Assembly: GCA_019118345.1 (NCBI GenBank)
Contig: DWZD01000047.1
Span: 1 to 64,000 of the forward strand
DNA length: 64,000 nucleotides
From: Candidatus Desulfovibrio intestinavium
Lineage (GTDB): Bacteria; Desulfobacterota; Desulfovibrionia; Desulfovibrionales; Desulfovibrionaceae
Direction of reading: 5' to 3'
The notes below the pieces were generated by a model, which searched no databases, was not told the origin of the DNA, and saw nothing but the letters and a program-made list of their open reading frames with translations. Below are positions 30,019 to 39,647 of this stretch, piece after piece. How positions within the stretch are numbered: position 1 is the first letter of the stretch; each line of letters begins with the position of its first letter. Both the position numbers and the translations under genes were made by a program.

Positions 30019-30078
30019 GGGAATCCTCCGGGGTGAACTGCGGCCCGCGCGGGAGGCGCGCGCCGTTGCATCCCGTAA

Positions 30079-30094
30079 GGCAGGAAACGTGCCA
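30079..30094 (-). promoter_or_regulatory. Sigma54 (-24/-12) promoter of the glnN operon
   Basis: Minus strand TGGCACGTTTCCTGCC: GG-N10-GC spacing; about 60 nt upstream of the glnN ATG. Confidence 0.75.
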
Positions 30095-30293
30095 GATAAA
30101 AAAATTTTGTTTATCTTGCAAAAATGATAGGATTTTTTTTGACGGATATCCGCGTGCGCGGTGGACTGGGCACGGTAGGCGGGCAGAAAGATTCATTTAT
30201 GTAGAAAATGGGCCGAATGCGGCCAAACAGGCCGGGGCCGCCGGGCGGCAGTTCGGCGGCAGCCGGGGAACGCTGGGGAAAATCAGAAAAATG

Positions 30294-30342
30294 CAAAAAT
30301 GTCGTTTTGTGCCATGCACAGACAAAAAACGACGTTTTTGTC
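30294..30342. promoter_or_regulatory. Two tandem A/T-armed dyads, candidate upstream activator sites
   Basis: CAAAAATGTCGTTTTG (30294-30309) and CAAAAAACGACGTTTTTG (30323-30340), centres 30 bp apart, about 200-250 bp upstream of the -24/-12 element. Confidence 0.5.
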
Positions 30343-30485
30343 GAAAGTCATGGCGCGGAAGGCGAGTCCTTGCAGCGCGGCAGGGCCGCGTGCCCGGCCG
30401 CGGGCAAGGGCGGTCGCGGGTCGGGCGTATGCCCGCCGCCTGCGGGAACCGGGCAGGCCGGGCGGCGTTGTGCCCGGCTGCGGAA

Positions 30486-32063
30486 TCAGGCGTTCGTCTT
30501 GCGGTGGCGGTAGGACTGATAGCGCAGGCCGTACTTGCGCATGCGCAGGCCCATGATGCGCTCGGTGAGGCCGAGGGCCTGCGCCGCCTTGCCCATGTGT
30601 CCGTTGCTGGCGGCCAGGGCTTCCGCAATGCAGGAGCGTTCCAGCTCCGCGATGCGTTGCGGCAGGGTAGCGGCGTGGGCGGGCAGGAGACAGCACTGCT
30701 CCGGCAGGCTTTCCTGTGCGGCGCGGTATTCGCCATGCAGGGAAAGCGGCAGATGCTGGGGCAGGATGATGTCCTCGGTGCCAAGCAGGAGGACGGCGCG
30801 TTCCATGACGTTTTCCAGTTCGCGCACATTGCCGGGCCAGTCATGGCGTTGCAGCATATCCATGACCGCTGAGGACAGGCGGGCATCCTCACGGCCATTG
30901 GCGCGGGCAAAGCGCAGGGCAAAGCGGCTGGCCAGCGGCAAAATGTCGTCCCGGCGTTCGCGCAGGGCCGGCAGGCGAATGGGAAAGACATTGAGCCGAT
31001 AGAAAAGATCGCGGCGAAAGCTGCCGTCCTCCACCATCCGCTCAAGATTGCGGTTGGTGGCCGCGATGATGCGCACATCCACATGCAGGGTCTGCGTACC
31101 GCCGAGGCGCTCGAAGCAGCGTTCCTGCAGGACGCGCAACAGCTTGGCCTGCACGGGCAGGCTCAGTTCCCCCACCTCGTCCAGAAAGAGCGTGCCGCCG
31201 TGGGCCAGTTCAAAGCGCCCCTTGCGCAGGCTGTTCGCGCCGGTGAAGGCCCCGCGCTCGTGACCGAACATTTCGCTTTCGATGAGATTTTCCGGCAGGG
31301 CGGCACAATTGAGGGAAATGAACGGCCCGGCGGCCCGGGGGCTGGCCGCGTGTATGGCCCGGGCGGCCACTTCCTTGCCGGTGCCCGATTCTCCCTGCAG
31401 AAAGACGGTGGTTCCGGCATGGGCCACATGCTCCATCTGCTCCAGCACATGGCGCATGGCCGGCGAACTGGTGTGAAAGCGATCGGCAAGGGTGGGCGCG
31501 GCTGAGGAACGATCGTCCATGAAGCGCTGCCCCTCGAAGGCCGCATGTCCCAGCAGGGTGGCGATGATGCGCAGCAGGTTCATATCGGCCCCGAGCGTGG
31601 CGGCATCGGCGGGCTGCCTGTCCACGGCCAGCGCGCCCACAGCCTGCCCGGCCAGCAGGATGGGCACGCAGAGGAAGGCAATGGCCTCATGTTCCAGATC
31701 CCGCGAGCCGGTGCGGTTGAGAAAGAGCGGTTCCTCGGCGGCATCGGGGATGCACATGGCTTGCCCGGTCTGGATGACGCGCCCGGTCACGCCTTCGCCC
31801 CGGGCGTAGCGGCCGCGCAGGCGTTCCGCATCCTTGAGGCCGCAGGACGCCTCGATGCGGATTTCGCCGGTGGCCGGCGAGATGAGGGTGATGCTGCCGC
31901 GCAGGATGGGCAGGGTGCGCCGCATCTCTTCCAGCACCTGTTCCAGGGCCTCGCGCACAGGGGCCGACGCGCCCATGACGGTCGCGATGGATTGGAGAAG
32001 TTGCAGTCTGGCGGATTCATCCGGGACAAGGGAAGGGGCAGGGGCGGAAGCGTGCATGGGCAT
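30486..32063 (-). CDS. Sigma54-dependent transcriptional activator, GAF-AAA+-HTH (NifA-like)
   Basis: GESGTGKEVAARAIH, GAFTGA, GGTLFLDEVGELS, C-terminal Fis-type HTH; GAF-like N-terminus. Start chosen at MPMHAS to avoid overlap with the upstream gene. Confidence 0.93.
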   Translation of the reverse strand: MPMHASAPAPSLVPDESARLQLLQSIATVMGASAPVREALEQVLEEMRRTLPILRGSITLISPATGEIRIEASCGLKDAERLRGRYARGEGVTGRVIQTGQAMCIPDAAEEPLFLNRTGSRDLEHEAIAFLCVPILLAGQAVGALAVDRQPADAATLGADMNLLRIIATLLGHAAFEGQRFMDDRSSAAPTLADRFHTSSPAMRHVLEQMEHVAHAGTTVFLQGESGTGKEVAARAIHAASPRAAGPFISLNCAALPENLIESEMFGHERGAFTGANSLRKGRFELAHGGTLFLDEVGELSLPVQAKLLRVLQERCFERLGGTQTLHVDVRIIAATNRNLERMVEDGSFRRDLFYRLNVFPIRLPALRERRDDILPLASRFALRFARANGREDARLSSAVMDMLQRHDWPGNVRELENVMERAVLLLGTEDIILPQHLPLSLHGEYRAAQESLPEQCCLLPAHAATLPQRIAELERSCIAEALAASNGHMGKAAQALGLTERIMGLRMRKYGLRYQSYRHRKTNA

Positions 32064-32073
32064 ACCGATGGGA

Positions 32074-33150
32074 TCAGCGTGAAGGCGCCGCCCCCGGCTG
32101 GGGAACAATGGCGCACTTGATGCAGCCGTCGCGACGATGGGCAAAGACATCATAGGCGTCGGCGATATTTCCTAGTGGAAAGGTATGCGTGATAAGGGGC
32201 CGGGTGTCAAGCCGTCCCAGCTCGATGAGCCGGATGAGGCGGGCGCTGTGCACGGCATCCACGCCGCCGGTCTTGAAAATGAGATTCTTGCCGTACATGT
32301 GCGGCAGGGGCAGGGTCTGCGGCGCTTCATACAGGGCCACCAGCGCCACGCAGGCATTGGGCCGGGCCGCCTGCCAGGCCAGTTCAAAGGTGGCGGCCTC
32401 GCCCGCGCATTCGATGACCGCATCGGCCCCGCGCCCCTGCGTCAGCTCGCGCACCAGTCCGGCCATGTCGGCCGTGCCCATGCCGTCCGCCGCCCGGATG
32501 AGCGTATCCGCCGCGTTCATGCGGCGGGCCAGCTCCAGGCGGTCGGCACGTCTGTCCACGGCAATGATGCGCGCCGGGCCGAAGAGGCGCGCGCAAAGCA
32601 TGGCGCAGATGCCCACCGGCCCGGCTCCGATGACGAGTACCGTGTCGCCGGGACGAATGGCCGCCAGTTCCGCGCCGAAATAGCCGCTGGCCAGCACGTC
32701 CCCCACCAGCAGGGCCGAGAGGTCGTCCACGCTGTCCGGCAGCGCATCCAGCCCGTTGTCGGCAAAGGGCACGCGCACATATTCCGTCTGACAGCCGTCG
32801 ATGCGGCAGCCCAGTTCCCAGCCGCCCCGCTCGCAATTGTTGACGAAGCCCTGCCGGCAGAAAAAGCACTGCCCGCAGAAGGTTTCCACATTGACGGCCA
32901 CACGTTGTCCCGGTCGTACCCGCCGGACTTCCGCGCCGGTCTCCACCACCTCGCCGACAAATTCGTGCCCGAGGATGATGCCCGGCCGGGCGCGGGGCAC
33001 GGAGCCGTTCAGGATGTGCAAATCACTTGTGCAGATGCTGGAAAGGGTCACGCGCACCAGCGCATCGGTGGGGGCCTGCAGTTGCGGCAGGGGCCGCTCC
33101 TCGAGCCGGGCGTCGCCGGTAGCGTGATAAACGAGAGCCTGCATGGGCAT
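32074..33150 (-). CDS. Zinc-dependent alcohol dehydrogenase family (MDR) oxidoreductase
   Basis: GHEFVGEVVETG; CGQCFFCRQGFVNNCE; VLVIGAGPVGICAMLCARLFG. Start MPMQALVYH at 33150. Confidence 0.92.
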   Translation of the reverse strand: MPMQALVYHATGDARLEERPLPQLQAPTDALVRVTLSSICTSDLHILNGSVPRARPGIILGHEFVGEVVETGAEVRRVRPGQRVAVNVETFCGQCFFCRQGFVNNCERGGWELGCRIDGCQTEYVRVPFADNGLDALPDSVDDLSALLVGDVLASGYFGAELAAIRPGDTVLVIGAGPVGICAMLCARLFGPARIIAVDRRADRLELARRMNAADTLIRAADGMGTADMAGLVRELTQGRGADAVIECAGEAATFELAWQAARPNACVALVALYEAPQTLPLPHMYGKNLIFKTGGVDAVHSARLIRLIELGRLDTRPLITHTFPLGNIADAYDVFAHRRDGCIKCAIVPQPGAAPSR

Positions 33151-33415
33151 GGCGGCACCTCCTGCGCCGTTTTTTTGCGTACCGCGGCCAGAAGGCCTGC
33201 CGTCCCTGCGGCCTTCTGGCGAGAACATACACCGTTGCGGGGAGAGTAGCGCAAGATGCCCGGCCTGTCATGCCGCGCCGTTCAGCCCGTCTGCCGCCGC
33301 GGCGGATCTGGCCGGACGGGAGATGGATTTTCCCTTGCCATGCCCTGTTCCTCCCCGTACATTGAGCATCGCATATGTCCGTTGCGTTGGTGCGCATTGC
33401 GGTAGGGGGGAAATC

Positions 33416-36319
33416 ATGGCTCGCTTTGACTGGAAATTCGGCCTGCTTGCGGGGATGCTCGTTCTGTGTTGCCTTTGCCGGGAAGCCCGTGCCGAAAACC
33501 CGCAACAGGAGATCGCCGCGACCGCCCCCTTTCATTTCTTTCTGCCGGAAACCATGCGGCAGGATTATGCCGCGCAGCGGGTGGTGCGGGTCGGCTGGTT
33601 TGACCAGCATGCCGTTTTCATGGAGGAGGGGGGTCGGGTTTACGGCTATGCGCCGTCCCTGCTGGAAGCCCTTTCCCGCTATACCGGCTGGCGTATCGAA
33701 TGGATCCCCATTCCCTTCGAGGAGCTGGCGGACAAGCTCAATAACGGCGAGATCGACATTTCCTGCGGCATTTCCCGGACGCCGGAGCGTGCGCGGCAGA
33801 TGACCTTTTCCAAGCTGCAGGCAGGCTTTGAGATCACCACTCTGCATGTGCCCATGCAGAGTTCCATTCATTTCATGGATTTCAAGGACTTTGACGGACT
33901 GCGGCTCGGTTTTTTCCGGGGCGCGTACGAGCAGGACATTTTTCGCCGTCTGGGCAGGCAGTTCGGTTTTTCCTTCGATATCGTCGAGTTTGACGAGAGC
34001 CTGCCCATGCTGCAGGCCGTGCGTGATGGCCAGGTTGACGGCTATGTGGACGGCTGTCTGTCCGGCGTGGATACCAAGGTCGCGGGCACCTTTGCCATTG
34101 AGCCATTCTACTTTGTCTCCCGCAAGGGAGATACCACCTTCATGCCGCGCATCGACGAGGCCATGCGGCAGATGCAGCTGGTCAGCCCGCGCTATTTCGC
34201 CGCGCTTTTTGACAGTTTTCTCAATGTGGGCAGCAATGTGTCCATTACGCTTTCCCGGGGGGAGGAAGCGTGGCTGGCCCAAAAGCCCATGCTGCGCATG
34301 GCCTACAGCCGGCAACTGGAGAGCATGAATCCGGCGGGCGGGCCTCTGTTTGCCAAGCTCGCGCAGGAACTGGCCAAGCGGGCAGGCATCGGGCTGACAA
34401 TGGTTCCCGCCGAGTCCTATGAGGAAGCCCTTGCCATGCTCCGCCGGGGCGAGGCCGACATTGTCAGCGACCTTCTGCCCCTGGCCGACTTTACCCGGCG
34501 TTTCGGCCTGTTTGCCGGAGAGGTTCATTACAATGCGCCCATTGCCCTGGCCTCCACCAGGAACGTCCAGCCCGGCAGCGGCCTGCGCATCGCGGCCACG
34601 CGCGAATTTCTCAGCGTGGCCGAGGCCTATCGCCAGATATATCCCGCCGACAACATCGTTTTCTACCCGACGGAAAAAGAATGCGAGGCGGCTTTCAAGA
34701 AAGGGGAGGCCGACGCCTGGCTGCTTGTCTATCCCGGATCGGCAGAGCTGTTCAGCCGTGCGCAGCCCTACAATCTCAGCATAACCCAGGCCTTTTATCC
34801 CATGGCCTTCGGCTTCGGGCCACATGTTTCGCCCTATGCCGTTTCCATCTTTGACAAGCAGATCCTGGCCCTGTCCGGTGGGCAGGTGGAAACCTTCATG
34901 CGGGATCACACGCCGCGCACCGCCCAGGATATGCTGTTCGACATGCTGGCCCGCCATATTCTGTGGGTCATTGCGGGCATTATCCTGCTGGCGGCCCTGC
35001 TGTACTGGCGCAGGGGACAGGTCAACCGCCGGAACGTGCAGGTGCTGGAAAAGGCCGCCTATACCGATTCCGTGACCGGCGGCATCAATCGCGCCCGCTT
35101 TCTTATCGAAGGCGACGACCTGCTCATGGACGGGGCTGCGGAACATGTGGTCGTCAGCGTCAACATTCACAAGCTCACGCAGATCAATCGCTCCTGCGGT
35201 TACAGCAGCGGCGACTGGACCATCCGGCGCTGCTACGCCGAGTTGCAGAACCTGACATCCGGTCGGGAACTGGTGGCGCATGTGGGGGGCGGGCGTTTTC
35301 TCTGCCTGTGGCAATGTCCGGACGACAGCGATGTGGAAAGGCGGATGTCCCAGCTTTTCCATGCCGCCACCGTCCTGGGCGGGGAACTGCGGCACACCCT
35401 GGTGCTGGCTTGCGGCGTGGCCCGCATCCGTCAGTTTGACGGCAAGGTGGAACCCTTCGTGGCGGCGGCGGAAACCGCACAGGCCAGCATCGGCGACAAT
35501 ACCTACAAGTCGTCCTATGCCTTCTACGACGCGGAACTGGACACCATCGTGCAGCGCATGGCCGCACTGGAAAATCGCATGCAAGCGGCGCTGGACGCCG
35601 GCGAATTCGTGGTGCACATTCAGCCGCAGATCGAGCTGGCCTCCGGCAGCGTCAGCGGCGGCGAGGCGCTGGTGCGCTGGATGCCGCCGGACGGCAGCAA
35701 GATTTATCCCGACGAGTTCATTCCGCTTTTCGAGAAAAATGGCTTCATCCGCGAACTGGACATCTATATGCTGGATCAGGTCTGCCATTGGCTGCGCCAG
35801 CGGCTGGATGCGGGCAAGCGCGTGGTGCCCATCAGCATCAATCAATCCAAGGCCCTGTTCCTGACGGAGTCCTATTGCGACACCTTCCTGGCCGTGCTGG
35901 ATCGGCACAATACGCCGCATGACCTCATCGAGGTGGAAGTGACGGAATCCCTGGCGGCCTTCAATGAGGGGCTGGTGGTGGCCAATCTGCAACGGCTCAA
36001 GGCCTGGGGCATCAAGGTGGCCCTGGATGACTTCGGCAAGGGCTATTCCTCGCTGACGGCCCTGCAGCTCTTCCCGGTGGACGTGCTCAAGCTGGACAAG
36101 GAGTTCCTTTCGGATCGCTCCAGCCCGGCCATGCTGGAATCGCTCGTGCATCTTGGCGGCAAGCTGGGCCTCAAGGTGCTTTGCGAGGGCATCGAGACGC
36201 TGAAGCAGTTGCGCTTCCTCTCCAGCATCGGCTGCAATTACGGGCAGGGCTATTTCATTGCCCGGCCCATGCCCCTCGCGGAATTTGAGGAATTTCTGGC
36301 GCAGCGGGCCAGCCTGTAG
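33416..36319 (+). CDS. Sensor protein: two SBP_bac_3-like periplasmic domains, TM helix, degenerate GGDEF, EAL phosphodiesterase
   Basis: ERARQMTFSKLQ SBP-like; GGGRF in place of GGDEF; intact EAL residues GGEALVRW, INQS, EVTES, LDDFGKGYSS, KLDKEF, CEGIET, QGYFIARPM. Confidence 0.88.
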   Translation: MARFDWKFGLLAGMLVLCCLCREARAENPQQEIAATAPFHFFLPETMRQDYAAQRVVRVGWFDQHAVFMEEGGRVYGYAPSLLEALSRYTGWRIEWIPIPFEELADKLNNGEIDISCGISRTPERARQMTFSKLQAGFEITTLHVPMQSSIHFMDFKDFDGLRLGFFRGAYEQDIFRRLGRQFGFSFDIVEFDESLPMLQAVRDGQVDGYVDGCLSGVDTKVAGTFAIEPFYFVSRKGDTTFMPRIDEAMRQMQLVSPRYFAALFDSFLNVGSNVSITLSRGEEAWLAQKPMLRMAYSRQLESMNPAGGPLFAKLAQELAKRAGIGLTMVPAESYEEALAMLRRGEADIVSDLLPLADFTRRFGLFAGEVHYNAPIALASTRNVQPGSGLRIAATREFLSVAEAYRQIYPADNIVFYPTEKECEAAFKKGEADAWLLVYPGSAELFSRAQPYNLSITQAFYPMAFGFGPHVSPYAVSIFDKQILALSGGQVETFMRDHTPRTAQDMLFDMLARHILWVIAGIILLAALLYWRRGQVNRRNVQVLEKAAYTDSVTGGINRARFLIEGDDLLMDGAAEHVVVSVNIHKLTQINRSCGYSSGDWTIRRCYAELQNLTSGRELVAHVGGGRFLCLWQCPDDSDVERRMSQLFHAATVLGGELRHTLVLACGVARIRQFDGKVEPFVAAAETAQASIGDNTYKSSYAFYDAELDTIVQRMAALENRMQAALDAGEFVVHIQPQIELASGSVSGGEALVRWMPPDGSKIYPDEFIPLFEKNGFIRELDIYMLDQVCHWLRQRLDAGKRVVPISINQSKALFLTESYCDTFLAVLDRHNTPHDLIEVEVTESLAAFNEGLVVANLQRLKAWGIKVALDDFGKGYSSLTALQLFPVDVLKLDKEFLSDRSSPAMLESLVHLGGKLGLKVLCEGIETLKQLRFLSSIGCNYGQGYFIARPMPLAEFEEFLAQRASL

Positions 36320-36397
36320 AAGGGCGGCCCCCCCTCGCCTTTCCGGCTGCCTCGCCCGTCCGCAAAGGTCTCATGGCCTGCGCGGCGGGATGAACAG

Positions 36398-37699
36398 TCA
36401 GTCGGCGGGCTGTTCCCGCATGTCACGTTCGCGGCGTTCCTCGGCCTTGCCCAGCAGGCGCACGGGAATATGCCCGTCCAGCGGAAACTGGGCAATGCCC
36501 AGCACCGGCCGGCAGGCAATTTCCTGTGAGCCGAGGCGCAGGGGACGGGCAAATTGCAGATTGAGCGTTTTCATGAGCGGGCCTGTGGTTTCGCGATCCA
36601 GCAGGAGGGCAAAGATGCAGGTGTCCGTGCGGTACAGGCGTGCCGAACGCGGCATCATGCTGCGCAAGCGTTGCGCCATGCCCAGGATCAGCCTTTCGCC
36701 CGTATCATAGCCGTAGCGTCCGTTCAGGGCGCTGAAGTTCGCCAGGCTCAGGCTGATCAGGCAGAATTTGTCTCGCGAGGCAATCCAGTCGGACAGATCC
36801 TGCAGCAGGGCGCTCCTGTTCGGACAGCGGGTCAGCGGATCCCGATTGTCCGCCATGATCGGTGAGGCGAGCTGCGGCAGGCAGCCGAAAAACCGGCAGA
36901 CCAGCAGACTCAGCAGGCCGCTCAGCAGCAGGCTCAGACCGCACAGACTCGCCGTAAGCCACGCGGGTTTCCAGCCGCCACTGGGTTCAATGGCAAGAAA
37001 CCAGGGGCCGTTGGGCATGATGCTGCTGATTTCCAGCGGCGCGGCAAGCGCCTCGCGCTCAAGACCGGCAAGGCGGATGCGCTTGCCGTTGTTGCCCCGG
37101 CGGTAAAGGGCAAAGCGGAGGTCGGACAGATTGCCGAACGCGGCATGGAGCTGGGCAAGCAGTCTGTCCAGATCGAGGATGGCGCTGCTGAAGCCCCAGA
37201 AGGTGCGCGACTCCTTTCCCCGATAGATGGGCAGGCGATAGATGATGCCCCGGCCGCCCTGCCGCAGGTCGATGGGGCCGATGATGAATGGCTGCCCCGT
37301 TTCCCGGCAGTTGAGGGCATCCTCCTTCTCGGCGGCTTCCGTGAAAAGATCCCGTGGCGGCTTGGTGAGCGACAGGGGCGGGTAGACATAGACAATCCGT
37401 CCGTCCGGGGCCAGCTGCATGGCCCGGATGATGTCCGGGATCATGAGGCTGCGGGCGGTTTGGGGAAAGGCCGTCACGCCGCCGTCGGGCAGAACGCAGC
37501 GTTCCGCGAGAATGCGCGCGGCATTGAAGGCGTTTCCCATCTGGCGCGTCAGACAGCCCAGCTGGGATTGCGCCATGCCATAGCAGTGCTGCCGTTCCCG
37601 CAGTTCCAGTTTGTTGAGCACAAGCAGGCTTCCCGCCAGACTCAGGACAAACAGACTACAGATAATGATTGCCAACAGGGCTTTTTTCTTGATGGTCAC
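36398..37699 (-). CDS. Membrane protein with periplasmic cache-like sensor domain and degenerate GGDEF domain
   Basis: N-terminal TM; DPLTRCPNRSALLQDLSDW GGDEF-fold start; signature site reads YRTDTCIF. Confidence 0.75.
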   Translation of the reverse strand: MTIKKKALLAIIICSLFVLSLAGSLLVLNKLELRERQHCYGMAQSQLGCLTRQMGNAFNAARILAERCVLPDGGVTAFPQTARSLMIPDIIRAMQLAPDGRIVYVYPPLSLTKPPRDLFTEAAEKEDALNCRETGQPFIIGPIDLRQGGRGIIYRLPIYRGKESRTFWGFSSAILDLDRLLAQLHAAFGNLSDLRFALYRRGNNGKRIRLAGLEREALAAPLEISSIMPNGPWFLAIEPSGGWKPAWLTASLCGLSLLLSGLLSLLVCRFFGCLPQLASPIMADNRDPLTRCPNRSALLQDLSDWIASRDKFCLISLSLANFSALNGRYGYDTGERLILGMAQRLRSMMPRSARLYRTDTCIFALLLDRETTGPLMKTLNLQFARPLRLGSQEIACRPVLGIAQFPLDGHIPVRLLGKAEERRERDMREQPAD

Positions 37700-38171
37700 G
37701 GGTGGTCTCCGTCAGTGGTTGCAGGGTACGGTCGGGACGGCGGAAGGTCAACCTCGGCCCGGCGTCAATGCAAGGAAAAAAAAGCCCATGCCCCGAAAAA
37801 GCGCACATTCCGCATTCTGACGGCGGGCGTGGGGGCCGTGCGGGAGCGCCCGTGGCGAAGGGACAGCCCCCCTGAAGCGCGTTTTTCCCTCCGTGACGCC
37901 CTGCGGGAGGCGGTACGCCTTGGCCCGACCTCGGCGGCCAAGGATGGACAATCGTCACAAGATGTGGGAAAGAGGCGAAACGTCCCTTCTGTCGCCATGC
38001 GGTGGTATGGCGGCGGAATACCGTGCTTTTGTAACAAAATATTTCCCGCTGCCGGCCTGCGGAAGCTGAGGCGGGCAGAGAGGGAAAACGTATTCGGCTT
38101 TGCCGCGGCGCTGTACGGCATTTCCGTCGGGACAGCATGCCGCGACAGTGCAGAGCCGGGAGGGAGATGCC

Positions 38172-39647
38172 TTGCGCGCCAATATTCTGTGTGCCGGTCT
38201 GGGGACGCGTCTGCGTCCGCTTACCTATATAAAACCCAAGCCCCTGCTGAGCATCGGCGGCTTCCCGCTGGTGGAGCGCACCATTCGCCAGCTGCGCGCC
38301 GACGGCGTGAGCGACATTGCGCTGGTGGTGGGCTACAAGCGGGAATGTTTCGACTATCTGCAAGAAAAATATGGCGTTCGGCTCATTGTTTCCGAACGCT
38401 ACGACACGGCCAACAACTTTTCCTCGCTGGAACTGGTGGCGGATCGTCTGGGCGACAGCCTGGTCATTGACGGCGATCTTTATATCCGGCGGCCCATTGT
38501 GCCGCTGGTGCGGCCCGGCGTTTCGCAGTTCATCTGCCAGAAGACGCAGCGCGGCACGGAATGGGAACTGCTCACGGATGCGCAGGATCGCGTGGTGGGC
38601 GTGAAAAAGGACTCGCCCGACGGCTATGCCATGTCCGGCATTTCCTACTGGACGGAAGAGGCCGCCGCGCTCCTGCGCGAGGAACTGGCCCGCAGCGGCC
38701 CGGACGACTACTGGGAAGATGCGGCCATCCGCATCCTTGATCGCACGCCGGTCTACGCCGTGCGGACAAAACTCCTGCAATGCGAGATCGACAGCCTTGA
38801 GGATGTGCTCTCCCTCGGCCTGCTTTCGGCGGACGAACTGGCCGACCAATGCTCGGAAACGAGCATGGCCGAAAAGCTCAAGAGCCTGACCAACGATACC
38901 TACCTCATCCGCCTGCACGGCAGGGATGTGGTGTTGCGCATCCCGGGCCGGGGCACGGATCAGATCATCGACCGCAGTCTGGAATCGGCCATGCTGGAGC
39001 TGCTGCGCGGCATGGACATCACGCCGGAATGCACCTTCTATTCCGGCGGCATCAAGACCACGGACTTTTTGCGGGGCTACGGCATCCTGACCCCGGAGAC
39101 GCTGGATGAGGCGACCATCGCCGGCGTGGCGCGGCTCATGGGGCGGCTGCATGCCATTCCCATGCCGCCGGGCTTTGACGCGCTCCACGGCCCCAATGCG
39201 GCCCTGTCCGTCCTCAATGAGGTCAAGCTCTACGAGCGGCAAAGCGGCATCAACCTGCTGGCCGACGAGGAACGCGACCTGCTCTACGACTTTGCCCGCG
39301 AAATGGACAGGGATGAAAAATGCTTCTGTCATCGTGACTTCGTGCTGGAAAATATCCTGCGGCGCGGGGACAGCATGCAGCTCATCGACTTTGAATATGC
39401 CTGCTTCTGTTCCCGCTACTGGGATTACGCCAGCTTCGTGACGGAAACGCGGCTTTCCGACGACCGTCTGGCGTCCTTTGTCCGCACCTGCGGGCTGGAT
39501 GAGCGGCGTCTGCTCAAGGCCGTGATCATCGTGGACTATATCTGGGGCCTGTGGGGCTTTTATCGCGAATGCATCGACTACGGGCGCGGCCGCATTGCGG
39601 AGATGGATCGCAATCTGCGTCGCTATCAGGCCGGAGGCACGTTGTGA
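38172..39647 (+). CDS. LicC-like nucleotidyltransferase fused to LicA/choline-kinase-like kinase
   Basis: ILCAGLGTRLRPLTYIKPKPLL plus CHRDFVLENIL...QLIDFEYA. TTG start at 38172 preceded by GGGAGGGAGA Shine-Dalgarno. Confidence 0.85.
   Translation: MRANILCAGLGTRLRPLTYIKPKPLLSIGGFPLVERTIRQLRADGVSDIALVVGYKRECFDYLQEKYGVRLIVSERYDTANNFSSLELVADRLGDSLVIDGDLYIRRPIVPLVRPGVSQFICQKTQRGTEWELLTDAQDRVVGVKKDSPDGYAMSGISYWTEEAAALLREELARSGPDDYWEDAAIRILDRTPVYAVRTKLLQCEIDSLEDVLSLGLLSADELADQCSETSMAEKLKSLTNDTYLIRLHGRDVVLRIPGRGTDQIIDRSLESAMLELLRGMDITPECTFYSGGIKTTDFLRGYGILTPETLDEATIAGVARLMGRLHAIPMPPGFDALHGPNAALSVLNEVKLYERQSGINLLADEERDLLYDFAREMDRDEKCFCHRDFVLENILRRGDSMQLIDFEYACFCSRYWDYASFVTETRLSDDRLASFVRTCGLDERRLLKAVIIVDYIWGLWGFYRECIDYGRGRIAEMDRNLRRYQAGGTL

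Noticed and set aside
33023-36151. 1042-aa minus-strand ORF
   Set aside because: Antisense to the EAL protein, no recognisable domain.
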